Source of the DNA: Trichococcus collinsii
Lineage (GTDB): Bacteria; Bacillota; Bacilli; Lactobacillales; Aerococcaceae
Assembly: GCF_900107505.1 (NCBI RefSeq)
Contig: NZ_FNQH01000001.1
Location: forward strand, 124,001-188,000
Direction of reading: 5' to 3'
Length of the DNA: 64,000 nucleotides
Under the pieces are notes generated by a model that had not been told where the DNA came from, did no database searches, and saw only the letters and a list, made by a program, of their open reading frames with translations. Both the position numbers and the translations under genes were made by a program. Position 1 is the first letter of the stretch, and each line of letters opens with the position of its first letter. This document shows positions 35,637 to 45,255 of the stretch, one piece after another.

Positions 35637-36440
35637 GTGGAACAAAAATATCAAGGCGCAGCTATGACTACTGTTGATAAAAGCGCCCTAAAGAAGTCAA
35701 ATTTATTTGAGACTTCGCAAGTAAAATATTTCATCAGATGTATGCTTGCCGGTATGTTTTTGACGTTGGGTACATCAATCGCTGTTATGGTCGCTGAAAA
35801 AGCAGAACATATGCTGCCAGGTAGCGGGAAGTTTTTCTATTCATTCATGTTTGCATGGTCTTTGGTCATGATCAATTACATGAACACAGAATTGGGTACA
35901 TCCAATATGATGTACATGACGGCAGCTGTTTACCGCAAGGTGTTGGCACCAAAAAGAGCTTTAGCAATTTTATTCGCTTGTATCCTTTTCAACCTAATCG
36001 GAGGCGCAATCGCTTCATTCGTCATGTCATTCACGAATATTTTCCAAGATTTGCCGGCTGAGCACTTCCTGTTCCATGCAGTTGAAGGCAAATTGCTCAA
36101 AACACCTATACAGATGGTAGCCGAAGGTATTTTCGCAAACGTCATCGTAAATACGACTGTATTTGTGAGCGCCCATATGAAGGATGACGCGGGCAAACTT
36201 TATTCGACTATTTTCATCATCTTCATCTTTGCATTCTTAGGTTTTGAGCACGTTATCGCCAACTTCTCTTCCTTCAGCCTTGCGTTTTTTGCATTCGGCG
36301 GCGCTTTGCCAGGGATGACGGTCGGCAGCGTACTGACGAACTGGTTCTTCGCTATGATCGGGAATTACATCGGCGGCGGATTGATCATCGGTTTGCTTTA
36401 CTCATGGATGAACAAAGATTCCGAAGTATACGTTGACTAA
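35637..36440 (+). CDS. Formate/nitrite transporter family channel (FNT)
   Basis: Pentameric channel for small monovalent anions such as formate, nitrite or hydrosulfide. 267 residues with six hydrophobic segments. Family marks are NYMNTELGTSNMMYM (around residues 84-98), the half-helix breaks and the GGALPGMTVG stretch near 221-230. GTG 35637 is chosen: GGGAG is nine bases upstream, while ATG 35628 abuts that site and ATG 35589 precedes the transcript start. Downstream is a strong terminator, so it is a single-gene unit. In a fermentative organism with ackA, formate export is the likeliest role, but not shown. Confidence 0.9.
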   Translation: MEQKYQGAAMTTVDKSALKKSNLFETSQVKYFIRCMLAGMFLTLGTSIAVMVAEKAEHMLPGSGKFFYSFMFAWSLVMINYMNTELGTSNMMYMTAAVYRKVLAPKRALAILFACILFNLIGGAIASFVMSFTNIFQDLPAEHFLFHAVEGKLLKTPIQMVAEGIFANVIVNTTVFVSAHMKDDAGKLYSTIFIIFIFAFLGFEHVIANFSSFSLAFFAFGGALPGMTVGSVLTNWFFAMIGNYIGGGLIIGLLYSWMNKDSEVYVD

Positions 36441-36453
36441 GCTTCACCAATTG

Positions 36454-36496
36454 AAAACGAGAAGGGTCCGGTAGCCGGTATCCTTCTCGTTTTTTC
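36454..36496 (+). terminator. Terminator of the FNT gene
   Basis: AAAACGAGAAGG(G)TCCGG pairs with CCGGTATCCTTCTCGTTTT, then T6. Confidence 0.9.
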
Positions 36497-36585
36497 TTCT
36501 GCGGATAAAAAAACTGTCCGAATGAAGATTTGTTCGTTTTTCCGGGTGAATGCTTGCACCAACCGGCGATAACGCTTACGCATGG

Positions 36586-36614
36586 TTGACAAAAGCGAAG
36601 ATTATCTGTATTGT
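36586..36614 (+). promoter_or_regulatory. xpt promoter
   Basis: Consensus TTGACA (36586-36591), 17 bases, TATTGT (36609-36614). About 45 bases further upstream CCGAA (36518-36522) and an inverted TTGTTCG (36530-36536) recall PurR PurBox halves; no guanine-riboswitch core is visible in the ~90-base leader. Confidence 0.65.
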
Positions 36615-36641
36615 TTTACTGTTATTTGTTAATGGAAATAA

Positions 36642-37283
<642 letters not shown>

Positions 37284-37292
37284 CAGCACAGG

Positions 37293-37319
37293 AAGGCAGA
37301 TATTATCTGTCTTTTTTTG
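37293..37319 (+). terminator. xpt terminator
   Basis: AAGGCAGAT / ATCTGTCTT nine-base stem, loop ATT, then T7. Confidence 0.85.
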
Positions 37320-37396
37320 TTTTCAAACATGGGATTTTTGTGCTTTCAGGATCTTTTGATTTGGATTCAATATCTCCACAAAGCCTTTTGAAATTG

Positions 37397-37405
37397 TGGT
37401 AAAAT
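37397..37405 (+). promoter_or_regulatory. Extended -10 element before metY
   Basis: TGG directly followed by TAAAAT (37400-37405) without a good -35. No T-box or SAM riboswitch is seen in the ~50 bases before the gene. Confidence 0.45.
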
Positions 37406-37455
37406 ATTAAATATACATGAGATTATGAGCGTTATCTTAACGAGGAGGTTCAATA

Positions 37456-38748
37456 ATGAGAATCGAAACACAATGTTTACACGAAGGGTATCACCCAGGG
37501 AACGGGGAGCCAAGCGCGCTCCCGATATACCAAAGCACCACTTACAGATATGACTCCACGGAACATATCGGGAAATTATTCGATTTGACAGCTGCCGGAC
37601 ACATGTACTCGCGCATCTCCAATCCAACTGTTGGAGCCGTAGAAGAAAAGATCGCCGCTATGGAGGGTGGCGTAGGGGCTTTGTGTACAACTTCCGGACA
37701 GGCGGCCACCATGATCAGCTTGATGAACATCCTGAAGGAAGGGGATCATTTCATTAGCACCGCCTCCATTTATGGCGGAACAATCAATCTGTTCGCTGTA
37801 ACCTTGAAGCGATTCGGAATCGAATGCACATTTGTCGATCAAGAACTGCCTGAGGAAGAAATCCAAAAAATGTTCAAGCCGAACACAAAGGCTGTTTTCG
37901 GCGAAACCATCGCAAACCCCGCTTTATCTGTTCTGGATATCGAAAAATGGGCAGCGATTGCGCATAACAACAACGTTCCTTTAATCGTGGACAATACATT
38001 CCCGACGCCATATCTTTGTAGACCGTTCGAGTTTGGAGCGGACATCGTGGTCCATTCCACCTCGAAATACATGGATGGCCATGCTGTACAGATGGGCGGG
38101 GTCATTGTCGACAGCGGCAATTTTGACTGGAAAAACGGTAATTTCCCGGAATTTACCGAACCGGATGAATCCTATCACGGCATTGTCTATACGGAAAGCT
38201 TTGAGAACGCTGCGTATATTACAAAAGCACGGGTACAGATGATGAGGGACATGGGGGCATACCCAACCGCTAATGCTGCCTTCTTATTAAATCTAGGACT
38301 TGAAACTCTGCCTGTGAGAATGGATAGACATTGCAGCAACGCCTTAAAAGTCGCCGAATATTTCAAAAAATCCGAGAAAGTCGAATTTGTGAATTATCCA
38401 GGATTAGAAGGAGACAAATACCACGAATTGGCAAATAAATATCTGCCGCTCGGAACGTGTGGCGTTATTTCACTATCCATCGAAGGAAGCAGAGAAAATG
38501 CCATCAAATTCATGGACAGTCTGAAGTTGGCTTCCAATGAAGTGCATGTTGCCGACATCCGGACTTGTGTGCTCCATCCGGCAAGTTCAACCCACAGACA
38601 GCTGACAGATGAACAACTGGCGGCAGCAGGAATCACGCCAGGCCTGATCCGCTTTTCGGTAGGGCTTGAAAACGTTGCTGACATCATTGAGGACATTGAG
38701 CAAGCTTTGGCAACCCTGAATTTGGATGCCAAGCCTTATACAGTCTGA
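37456..38748 (+). CDS. metY: O-acetylhomoserine sulfhydrylase (homocysteine synthase)
   Basis: PLP enzyme of the Cys/Met metabolism family that makes homocysteine from O-acetylhomoserine and sulfide. 430 residues; the length and insertion pattern (a segment around 215-240 containing NFPEFTEPDESYHG) favour MetY over cystathionine gamma-synthase or lyase, which are ~380-400. PLP lysine K204 in STSKYMDGHA; SRISNPT near 52-58 is the substrate-binding stretch. GAGGAGG precedes the ATG. It stands alone. Some family members serve as methionine gamma-lyase-like enzymes, so the reaction is likely but not certain. Confidence 0.9.
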   Translation: MRIETQCLHEGYHPGNGEPSALPIYQSTTYRYDSTEHIGKLFDLTAAGHMYSRISNPTVGAVEEKIAAMEGGVGALCTTSGQAATMISLMNILKEGDHFISTASIYGGTINLFAVTLKRFGIECTFVDQELPEEEIQKMFKPNTKAVFGETIANPALSVLDIEKWAAIAHNNNVPLIVDNTFPTPYLCRPFEFGADIVVHSTSKYMDGHAVQMGGVIVDSGNFDWKNGNFPEFTEPDESYHGIVYTESFENAAYITKARVQMMRDMGAYPTANAAFLLNLGLETLPVRMDRHCSNALKVAEYFKKSEKVEFVNYPGLEGDKYHELANKYLPLGTCGVISLSIEGSRENAIKFMDSLKLASNEVHVADIRTCVLHPASSTHRQLTDEQLAAAGITPGLIRFSVGLENVADIIEDIEQALATLNLDAKPYTV

Positions 38749-38765
38749 TCTACAGTTCCCCTGAA

Positions 38766-38812
38766 AATGAAGCAGAATTCCTTCCAAAGGTGTTCTGCTT
38801 TGTTTTCTTTAG
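38766..38812 (+). terminator. metY terminator
   Basis: AAGCAGAA..CC pairs with GG..TTCTGCTT, followed by TTGTTTTC. Confidence 0.65.
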
Positions 38813-38868
38813 AGTAGAAGATTTCTCTTTTGCATCCCATATAATTCAAGAAGATCGGAAGTGACGCA

Positions 38869-40724
<1,856 letters not shown>

Positions 40725-40728
40725 ATAA

Positions 40729-40940
40729 GAAAAGCGGAACGGATTTGTTCAGCCCTGAAAGAATTTTAGGAAATCGTGCCATGCAACGTTCCCTACGGTC
40801 ACCTTGTACTGGGACTATAAGGGATGAATCCCTAAGACTTCCATGCAACTGAGCATCGCAGAGACCAGGGGTTCCTTTATCCTTCCGAAGGGCTAACCCG
40901 TGAAGCTAGCCAACGATTTGGAATGCATGGAAATTTTTTC
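40729..40940 (+). repeat. Interspersed structured repeat, copy 3 (lacks the third hairpin module)
   Basis: Plus-strand copy immediately downstream of mnmA. It retains the head AAAAGCGGAACGG, the GCAACGTTCCCTACGGTCACC segment and the ACTGGGA...TAAGGGATGAATCCCT hairpin, CCATGCAACTGAGCATCG, and the AGGGGTTCCTTTATCC...GAAGGGCTAACCCGTGAAGCTAGCCAA tail of copy 1. The perfect first hairpin and the GACT-CCTGC-GTCA-GCAGG-AGTC module are missing. The tail extension ATTTGGAATGCATG matches copy 2, with weak similarity to about 40983. Confidence 0.85.
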
Positions 40941-41002
40941 AGTCTTGTGAACCGCCTACGGTGATGCGCTTTTGAATTTGAAATGGTTTATCTGTTAATA
41001 AT

Positions 41003-41037
41003 GTGAGAGGCTGGTTTTTTCTCCGGCCTCTCTTTAA
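41003..41037 (+). terminator. Terminator downstream of mnmA and repeat copy 3
   Basis: AGAGGCTGG pairs with CCGGCCTCT around TTTTTTCT, followed by TTT-AATTT. Confidence 0.75.
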
Positions 41038-41118
41038 TTTGGGCGGGAATTGTGGTATCGTTCTTAAAGAATCTTGTTACAAGTCTGAATATTATGAAAA
41101 AGGGAGGGGATCATCCGG

Positions 41119-43617
41119 ATGGATACAGAACAAGGCTATATCGTTGGGGAAATTAAAGCGATTTTCTTTGAAAACGCGAGTAATTTCTACAAAGTCATAC
41201 TGATTTCAGTCAGTGAATCGAATCTCCCGCAAAAGCATGATGAAATTGTAGTGACCGGAAGCTTCGGGCAGATAACCGAAGATACAGCTTACCGCTTTTT
41301 CGGTGAGGTCGTGGAGCATCCGAGATACGGCGTCCAATTCCAAGCCAATTCCTATCAGCAGGAAAAACCCACATCCAAAAACGGGTTGATTGCATTCTTG
41401 TCGGGGGAACGGTTCCCGGGTATTGGTAAACGCACGGCCGAAAAAATCGTCGAGACTTTTGGCGAGGAGGCAGTCGATGTTATCCTCGATGATCCGGAAG
41501 CACTGAAAAACATTAGCGGCATGACACCCAAGAAGAGAGAAATGATGCGCGATGTCTTGATGCAGACGCAAGGAACCGAGAAAATCCTGATTTCTTTGGG
41601 GAACTATGGATTCTCCAATAATCAGGCGGCGAATATCTTCCATTTTTACCGCACTGAAACGCTGACTGTCCTTAACGAAAATCCTTACCGCCTGATCGAG
41701 GACATTGAAGGCATCGGCTTCAAGAAGGCCGATCAACTGGCGGAGGAGTTAAATTTCGCCCCGGATCACACAAGCCGGCTGAAGGGTGGGGTGTTTGCGA
41801 CATTGCAAGAACTCTGCCTCTCAAACGGGGATACGTATGTCGACGGGACTGTTTTGCTTGAGCGGACAATCCACTTGCTTGAGCAAAGCCGGCGTTTCAT
41901 CATCGAGGATGCGCCGGTCATCGAGGCGCTAATGGAGATGGTGATGGACATGAAAGTGGTCGAGGATCACAGCCGTTTTGCAATCCCGTCTCTTTATTTC
42001 GCCGAAGAAGGCATCGCATCATCGATCGACAGGCTTTTGAAACGAAAGACGAAAATTGCTTACCCGGGAGTGGATTTGGATCTGGAAATCGAACATCTGC
42101 AATCAAACTTGCAGATCCGCTACGGCGCCTCCCAAATTGAAGCGATAAAAGCAGCTTTGCTATCACCGTTCTTCATCCTGACCGGAGGCCCCGGTACCGG
42201 AAAGACGACCGTTCTGAAAGGGATCGTGCGCATGTTCTCCGAACTGAACGATCTTCCGGAAGACCCTCACGACTATAAAGACGGACTTTTCCCGATATTA
42301 CTTGCCGCTCCGACTGGACGGGCCGCAAAACGGATGCAGGAAACCACAGGTCTGCCCGGCAGCACGATTCACCGCTTGCTGGGCTTGACGGGCCAGGAAA
42401 AGGAATCCGAAGAACTTTATACGCAAGAGCTGGAAGGCAAGCTGTTGATCATCGATGAAGTTTCGATGGTGGATACATGGTTGATGCACCGGCTCCTGAA
42501 GTCTGTGCCATCAGGCATGCAAGTGCTTTTTGTCGGGGATAAGGACCAATTGCCGTCGGTAGGGCCGGGCCAAGTGTTGTTCGATCTTCTGAATTGCAAA
42601 GCGTTGCCGCAGGTCGAATTGAACGAGATATTCAGACAATCCGGCGATTCATCGATCATCCCGTTGGCGCACGAAATCAAGAACGGCATCCTCCCCCGCG
42701 ATTTCCGGAACAATCAAGCTGACCGGTCGTTTCTGCCTTGCCAAACGCATCAGATCGAACCGGTGATCCGGCAAGTCGTCGAAAAGGCGAAGTCAAAAGG
42801 TTTCACCGCGAAGGATATCCAGATTCTGGCGCCGATGTACAAAGGCGCTGCCGGTATTGATGCCATCAATACGATGATGCAGGAGATCTTCAATCCGAAA
42901 GGGAACAAGAAAAGACGGGAAGTCGCCTTTTTTGATGTCGTCTATCGGGTAGGAGACAAAGTGCTGCAGTTGGTGAACCAACCGGAGAACAATGTCTTCA
43001 ACGGGGATATGGGTGAAATAACCGCCATCCAATTCGCTAAGGAAACGGAAGAGAAAGTCGACCAGATCACGATCCTGTTCGATACTGTTGAGGTCACCTA
43101 CAATCGGAATAACTGGAACAAGTTCGTGTTGGCTTATTGTTGTTCCATCCATAAATCGCAAGGCAGCGAATTTACGATGGTCATTCTGCCGATGGTAAAA
43201 CAGTACGGGCGGATGCTGCGCCGCAATCTGCTTTATACAGCCATCACCAGGAGCAAAAGCAAATTGATTTTGTGCGGCGATTACGAAGCCTTCGAAACAG
43301 CTGTCGTAAGCACCGGGGATATCCGGAAAACAATGCTGCATGAAAAACTGGAACGAAACCTGAACAATGACAAGGTCTTCACTTCGGAAGAATCCGCAGA
43401 AAGCAAGGAAACGAAGGCACCCAGTGTTGGAATTGAGACTACTGAATCGTTCGCCGAAACCACTACCGAATCCACAACCCAAAAGTCAGAGAACAAAGAA
43501 TCTCCAAAAATAATGCCTATCTACTATTTGACGATCGAACAGATTTCCGATGGGAGCATCGATCCGATGATCGGCATGGAAAATATAACGCCGGAAACTT
43601 TTATGAATGAAAAATAA
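41119..43617 (+). CDS. recD2: ATP-dependent RecD2 DNA helicase
   Basis: SF1B 5'-3' helicase without RecBC partners, acting in DNA repair and replication restart in Firmicutes. 832 residues. The N-terminal OB-like and helix-hairpin-helix region (FPGIGKRTAEKIVETFG near 95-112, IEGIGFKKADQLAEEL near 196-211) is typical of RecD2 and absent from RecD. Walker A GGPGTGKTT near 355-363; Walker B LLIIDEVSMVD near 443-453; motif VI region VLAYCCSIHKSQGSEF near 671-686. The ~60-residue C-terminal tail is Ser/Thr/Glu-rich and low complexity. GGGAGGGG precedes the ATG. Confidence 0.95.
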   Translation: MDTEQGYIVGEIKAIFFENASNFYKVILISVSESNLPQKHDEIVVTGSFGQITEDTAYRFFGEVVEHPRYGVQFQANSYQQEKPTSKNGLIAFLSGERFPGIGKRTAEKIVETFGEEAVDVILDDPEALKNISGMTPKKREMMRDVLMQTQGTEKILISLGNYGFSNNQAANIFHFYRTETLTVLNENPYRLIEDIEGIGFKKADQLAEELNFAPDHTSRLKGGVFATLQELCLSNGDTYVDGTVLLERTIHLLEQSRRFIIEDAPVIEALMEMVMDMKVVEDHSRFAIPSLYFAEEGIASSIDRLLKRKTKIAYPGVDLDLEIEHLQSNLQIRYGASQIEAIKAALLSPFFILTGGPGTGKTTVLKGIVRMFSELNDLPEDPHDYKDGLFPILLAAPTGRAAKRMQETTGLPGSTIHRLLGLTGQEKESEELYTQELEGKLLIIDEVSMVDTWLMHRLLKSVPSGMQVLFVGDKDQLPSVGPGQVLFDLLNCKALPQVELNEIFRQSGDSSIIPLAHEIKNGILPRDFRNNQADRSFLPCQTHQIEPVIRQVVEKAKSKGFTAKDIQILAPMYKGAAGIDAINTMMQEIFNPKGNKKRREVAFFDVVYRVGDKVLQLVNQPENNVFNGDMGEITAIQFAKETEEKVDQITILFDTVEVTYNRNNWNKFVLAYCCSIHKSQGSEFTMVILPMVKQYGRMLRRNLLYTAITRSKSKLILCGDYEAFETAVVSTGDIRKTMLHEKLERNLNNDKVFTSEESAESKETKAPSVGIETTESFAETTTESTTQKSENKESPKIMPIYYLTIEQISDGSIDPMIGMENITPETFMNEK

Positions 43618-43623
43618 TTAGGG

Positions 43624-43666
43624 AGAAGTCCGTAGACAATAAAGAATTTGTCTGCGGACTTTTCTA
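43624..43666 (+). terminator. recD2 terminator
   Basis: AGAAGTCCG-T-AGACAA pairs with TTGTCT-G-CGGACTTTTCT; the T run is short. Confidence 0.65.
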
Positions 43667-43828
43667 CTTTCAGAAAATCAGTGACGCCGTCTGCAATAAC
43701 CAACGATGTCTCTTTAGTCGCTAGCTTCAGCAAAAGAAATAAGCTACTCGCCGCCTCAATATTCTGCTATACTGACAGTAAAGCAATTTACTGGTTTTCC
43801 AATACAGCTACAAGAAGAGAGTGGTATA

Positions 43829-44935
43829 ATGGAACTATTTGATCAATTGATGAATCCGAACTGGAAGAATATCCCGATGGAGCACAAGCTTGTTCTGGCC
43901 AGCAGCGTTGTCCGTTATTTTGTAAATCCGCTGTTGTCTGTCGCGGACATCCGTCCGGCGTATTATCAGATGGGTGGCATAAAGACCGAAACGTTTACTG
44001 TGGACATAAACGGCGCACCGTTTGTTTTTGTGCCCGGACACAAGGAGGCAGTCCTCGGATGGGACAGCGGAATCAACGGCCTGGACCCATTGGACATCAG
44101 CTCCGATAGGAAAGAGATGTACCTCGCCATCGAAAATTGCCTGAAACTTTCTGTCCAAGGCGCTGAATTTTTACATGACGATCATTGGATGAAGAAGAAA
44201 ATCGAACCGATCCATTCTTTGGATGAATTGGAAGAATTGGTCAACAGCCAAATGTCGCAGCTTCGGACGACAGAAATCCCTCCGTTATTGGTGGAAGTCA
44301 GTCCGACTTATGTGGGGATGACGAAAGTCGGGAATTATGCAGTCATAAACGGGAAATTTGAGGGCCAAAGCGATTGGTTCAGCATACACGAGAAGGCCAT
44401 CCATCAAGCCTTGATGCCGAGCGCAAACGGATCATCGATATTTGCGGATTTTCCGGCGCATCTGGTCCAAAATGATTCCTTCTTCCTGAAACAGAACGAA
44501 GATTTGGATTCTTATACAGTTTTTGCGCCTTACCAGACCACGTATGCAGAAATGCGCAAGCAATTGGAAAAAGATGGCATGGGGTTGTTGTCCAGCGATG
44601 AATGGGAATATTGCTGCGGCGCATCGACGCGCAGGCTTTTCCGATGGGGGAATCAGTTGCATCGCAATCTGTTCGAACCGGAAGATAGCCATCTATACAA
44701 AAAAAACATGTTCGGCCTGGAAATCGCGAATATGGGTTGGGGTCCGGAACTTGTTGAAGACGGGTTGCTGGCCAAAGGCGGCTGGATTTTCATTCAAGCC
44801 GAGAATATACTGGAGAAACTTCTGCCCTACGCTACCTATTATGAAAACTATGCGGATGCTTTAACAGAAAAGCAGCAAGAGCCATTGACACCCGGTTATT
44901 ACTGCGCAAGACGCTCCATCCGCATAGAAATGTGA
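43829..44935 (+). CDS. Divergent formylglycine-generating-enzyme-fold (SUMF1/FGE-like) protein
   Basis: 368 residues, no signal peptide. The C-terminal two thirds echo the FGE-sulfatase fold in order: INGAPFVFVPG near 59-69, a TTYAEMRKQL helix then LLSSDEWEYCCGAS near 253-266 (family: LPTEAEWEYA), FRWGN near 271-275 (YPWG), NMFGLEIANMGWGPEL near 290-305 (GLYDMAGNVWEW), KGGWIF near 313-318 (RGGSW), and YYCARRSIRI at the end (GFR). The residues normally used by active FGE are poorly kept, so catalysis is doubtful. EgtB- or PvdO-type relatives and carbohydrate-binding scaffolds are alternatives. It stands alone between recD2 and alaS. Confidence 0.6.
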   Translation: MELFDQLMNPNWKNIPMEHKLVLASSVVRYFVNPLLSVADIRPAYYQMGGIKTETFTVDINGAPFVFVPGHKEAVLGWDSGINGLDPLDISSDRKEMYLAIENCLKLSVQGAEFLHDDHWMKKKIEPIHSLDELEELVNSQMSQLRTTEIPPLLVEVSPTYVGMTKVGNYAVINGKFEGQSDWFSIHEKAIHQALMPSANGSSIFADFPAHLVQNDSFFLKQNEDLDSYTVFAPYQTTYAEMRKQLEKDGMGLLSSDEWEYCCGASTRRLFRWGNQLHRNLFEPEDSHLYKKNMFGLEIANMGWGPELVEDGLLAKGGWIFIQAENILEKLLPYATYYENYADALTEKQQEPLTPGYYCARRSIRIEM

Positions 44936-44961
44936 CCTGTTCTGCTTTTCTGAAGAACTGC

Positions 44962-44990
44962 TTGCAAGCGGCCTGTATTTTGGTTATACT
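44962..44990 (+). promoter_or_regulatory. alaS promoter
   Basis: TTGCAA (44962-44967), 17 bases, TATACT (44985-44990), immediately before the T-box leader. Confidence 0.75.
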
Positions 44991-44997
44991 AGTTTTT

Positions 44998-45215
44998 GAT
45001 TGAAGCAAAGGATATAGGAATGGATAACAAAAGAGAGTTTCCGTTTGGTGAAAGGAAACGCATCCGTTTATGCTCCCTTTGCTTAAATATAGTAGAAATA
45101 CTATCGCTTCCAGCGTTAACGGATCTGAGAGGTAATGAATGATCAAAACATTTCATTGCAAACAAGGTGGTACCGCGTCATTCGTCCTTGTATGCAGTGG
45201 GGTGTTTTTTATTTT
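44998..45215 (+). promoter_or_regulatory. T-box leader of alaS
   Basis: T-box element AGGTGGTACCGCG at 45165-45177. The basal Stem I helix is strong: AAGCAAAGG pairs with CCTTTGCTT. The codon one base before the 3' strand of that helix is GCT (45072-45074), an alanine specifier that fits the downstream gene. The following terminator is weak in GC content (CGTCCT with wobble pairs to GGGGTG, then T6). Confidence 0.9.
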
Positions 45216-45255
45216 ATCCACTCCAAAAATAAATGAAGAGAAAAGGAAGGTAATA

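Noticed and set aside
45139-45255. N-terminal extension of alaS
   Set aside because: The in-frame codons overlap the T-box and its terminator. ATG 45256 has a good binding site and gives the usual N-terminus.
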